Below, piece after piece: positions 5,439-5,642 of a stretch of DNA of 5,642 nucleotides. The position numbers and the translations under genes are program-made. Source of the DNA: Blastocatellia bacterium (GTDB lineage: Bacteria > Acidobacteriota > Blastocatellia > Pyrinomonadales > Pyrinomonadaceae); the NCBI GenBank assembly GCA_013695495.1, contig JACDAK010000252.1:1-5642 (forward strand), written 5' to 3'. The notes beneath the pieces are model-generated. The model worked only from the letters and a program-made list of their open reading frames with translations. It did not search any database and was not told where the DNA came from. The stretch's first letter is position 1. Every line of letters starts with the position of its first letter.

Positions 5439-5642
5439 GGTGCTATGTTGAAGTGCAGGACGTCTTCGCGGACGCCGAGGGATTCGTAGAGTTTGATCGC
5501 GGGGTCGTCGCCGTGGTCGGCCTGGACGTAGATGACCCAAGCTCCGCGCTCGCGGGCGATCTCGCGAAGCTTGTTGATGAGGGCAGTGGCGATCCCGCGC
5601 CGGCGATGTGCCTCGTCGACGGCGAGGTCGTAGATATAGATC
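5435..5642 (-). CDS. AAC(3)-I-like GNAT acetyltransferase (partial, N-terminus beyond right edge)
   Basis: The last 68 residues of a protein whose start lies outside the window; it ends at TGA 5437-5435. It begins IYIYDLAVDEAHRRRGIATA and continues with GAWVIYVQADHGDDPAIKLY, then SLGVREDVLHFNIAP. This resembles the C-terminus of gentamicin 3-N-acetyltransferases of the AAC(3)-I group very closely: the strand IYIYDLAV, the acetyl-CoA loop HRRxGIATALI, the VIYVQAD.GDDPA segment and the HF.I.P ending. Full-length members have about 150-180 residues, so a little under half is visible. The N-terminal part that helps define the substrate is missing, so aminoglycoside activity is only a family-based possibility. 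A chromosomal housekeeping acetyltransferase is equally likely. It overlaps the next GNAT gene by four bases. Confidence 0.85.
   Translation of the reverse strand, partial: IYIYDLAVDEAHRRRGIATALINKLREIARERGAWVIYVQADHGDDPAIKLYESLGVREDVLHFNIAP

Noticed and set aside
5043..5489. 148-codon plus-strand frame opposite the GNAT genes
   Set aside because: Antisense to two recognisable acetyltransferases; a shadow frame.
4980..5540. Longer 186-residue form of the GNAT protein
   Set aside because: The extra 34 residues are Arg/Pro-rich and lie wholly inside the AAC(3)-I-like gene; the 5438 ATG with ATGA overlap is far more plausible.

Overview
The window looks like chromosomal DNA of an environmental bacterium of moderately high G+C. 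It is gene-dense, with ordinary Shine-Dalgarno sites on only some genes and short, repeat-bearing spacers. The gene set (aerobic homogentisate catabolism, an OsmC peroxidase, ferritin-like diiron proteins, GNAT acetyltransferases) and the CACGAATT-type intergenic repeats would fit Acidobacteriota (Blastocatellia-like). This is an impression from memory, not a demonstrated placement.

Layout. 1-659 (minus): most of a KANL3/Tex30-type alpha/beta hydrolase that runs off the left edge. 660-893: a divergent intergenic region with a TATAAT box for the hydrolase, an A/T-rich hairpin, a weak Fur-box-like stretch, a perfect 13-bp inverted repeat and a possible 34-codon leader ORF. 894-2808 (plus): a two-gene operon of ferritin-like proteins. 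The first appears to hold two four-helix bundles in tandem and the second holds one. A strong hairpin at 2814-2852 separates it from the convergent osmC gene (2858-3292, minus). 3293-3527: not empty. It holds a decayed small-gene pair in which the start of a DUF4160 gene is joined to the end of a DUF2442 gene. 3528-4814 (minus): complete hmgA (homogentisate 1,2-dioxygenase). 4815-4979: a composite repeat region with a four-copy 21-bp tandem array between two blocks of 9-bp CACGAATT-type units. 4980-5642 (minus): two GNAT acetyltransferase genes overlapping by ATGA. The upstream one is the C-terminal part of an AAC(3)-I-like protein cut by the right edge.

How the genes relate. The ferritin-like operon and osmC both plausibly serve oxidative-stress or iron handling, but they are convergent and separately terminated, so the link is only thematic. 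hmgA stands alone, without other tyrosine-degradation genes in view. The two GNAT genes are probably co-translated. The most notable items are the tandem-bundle ferritin-like protein with its single-bundle partner and structured leader, the fused DUF4160/DUF2442 relic, and the composite repeat directly upstream of hmgA.
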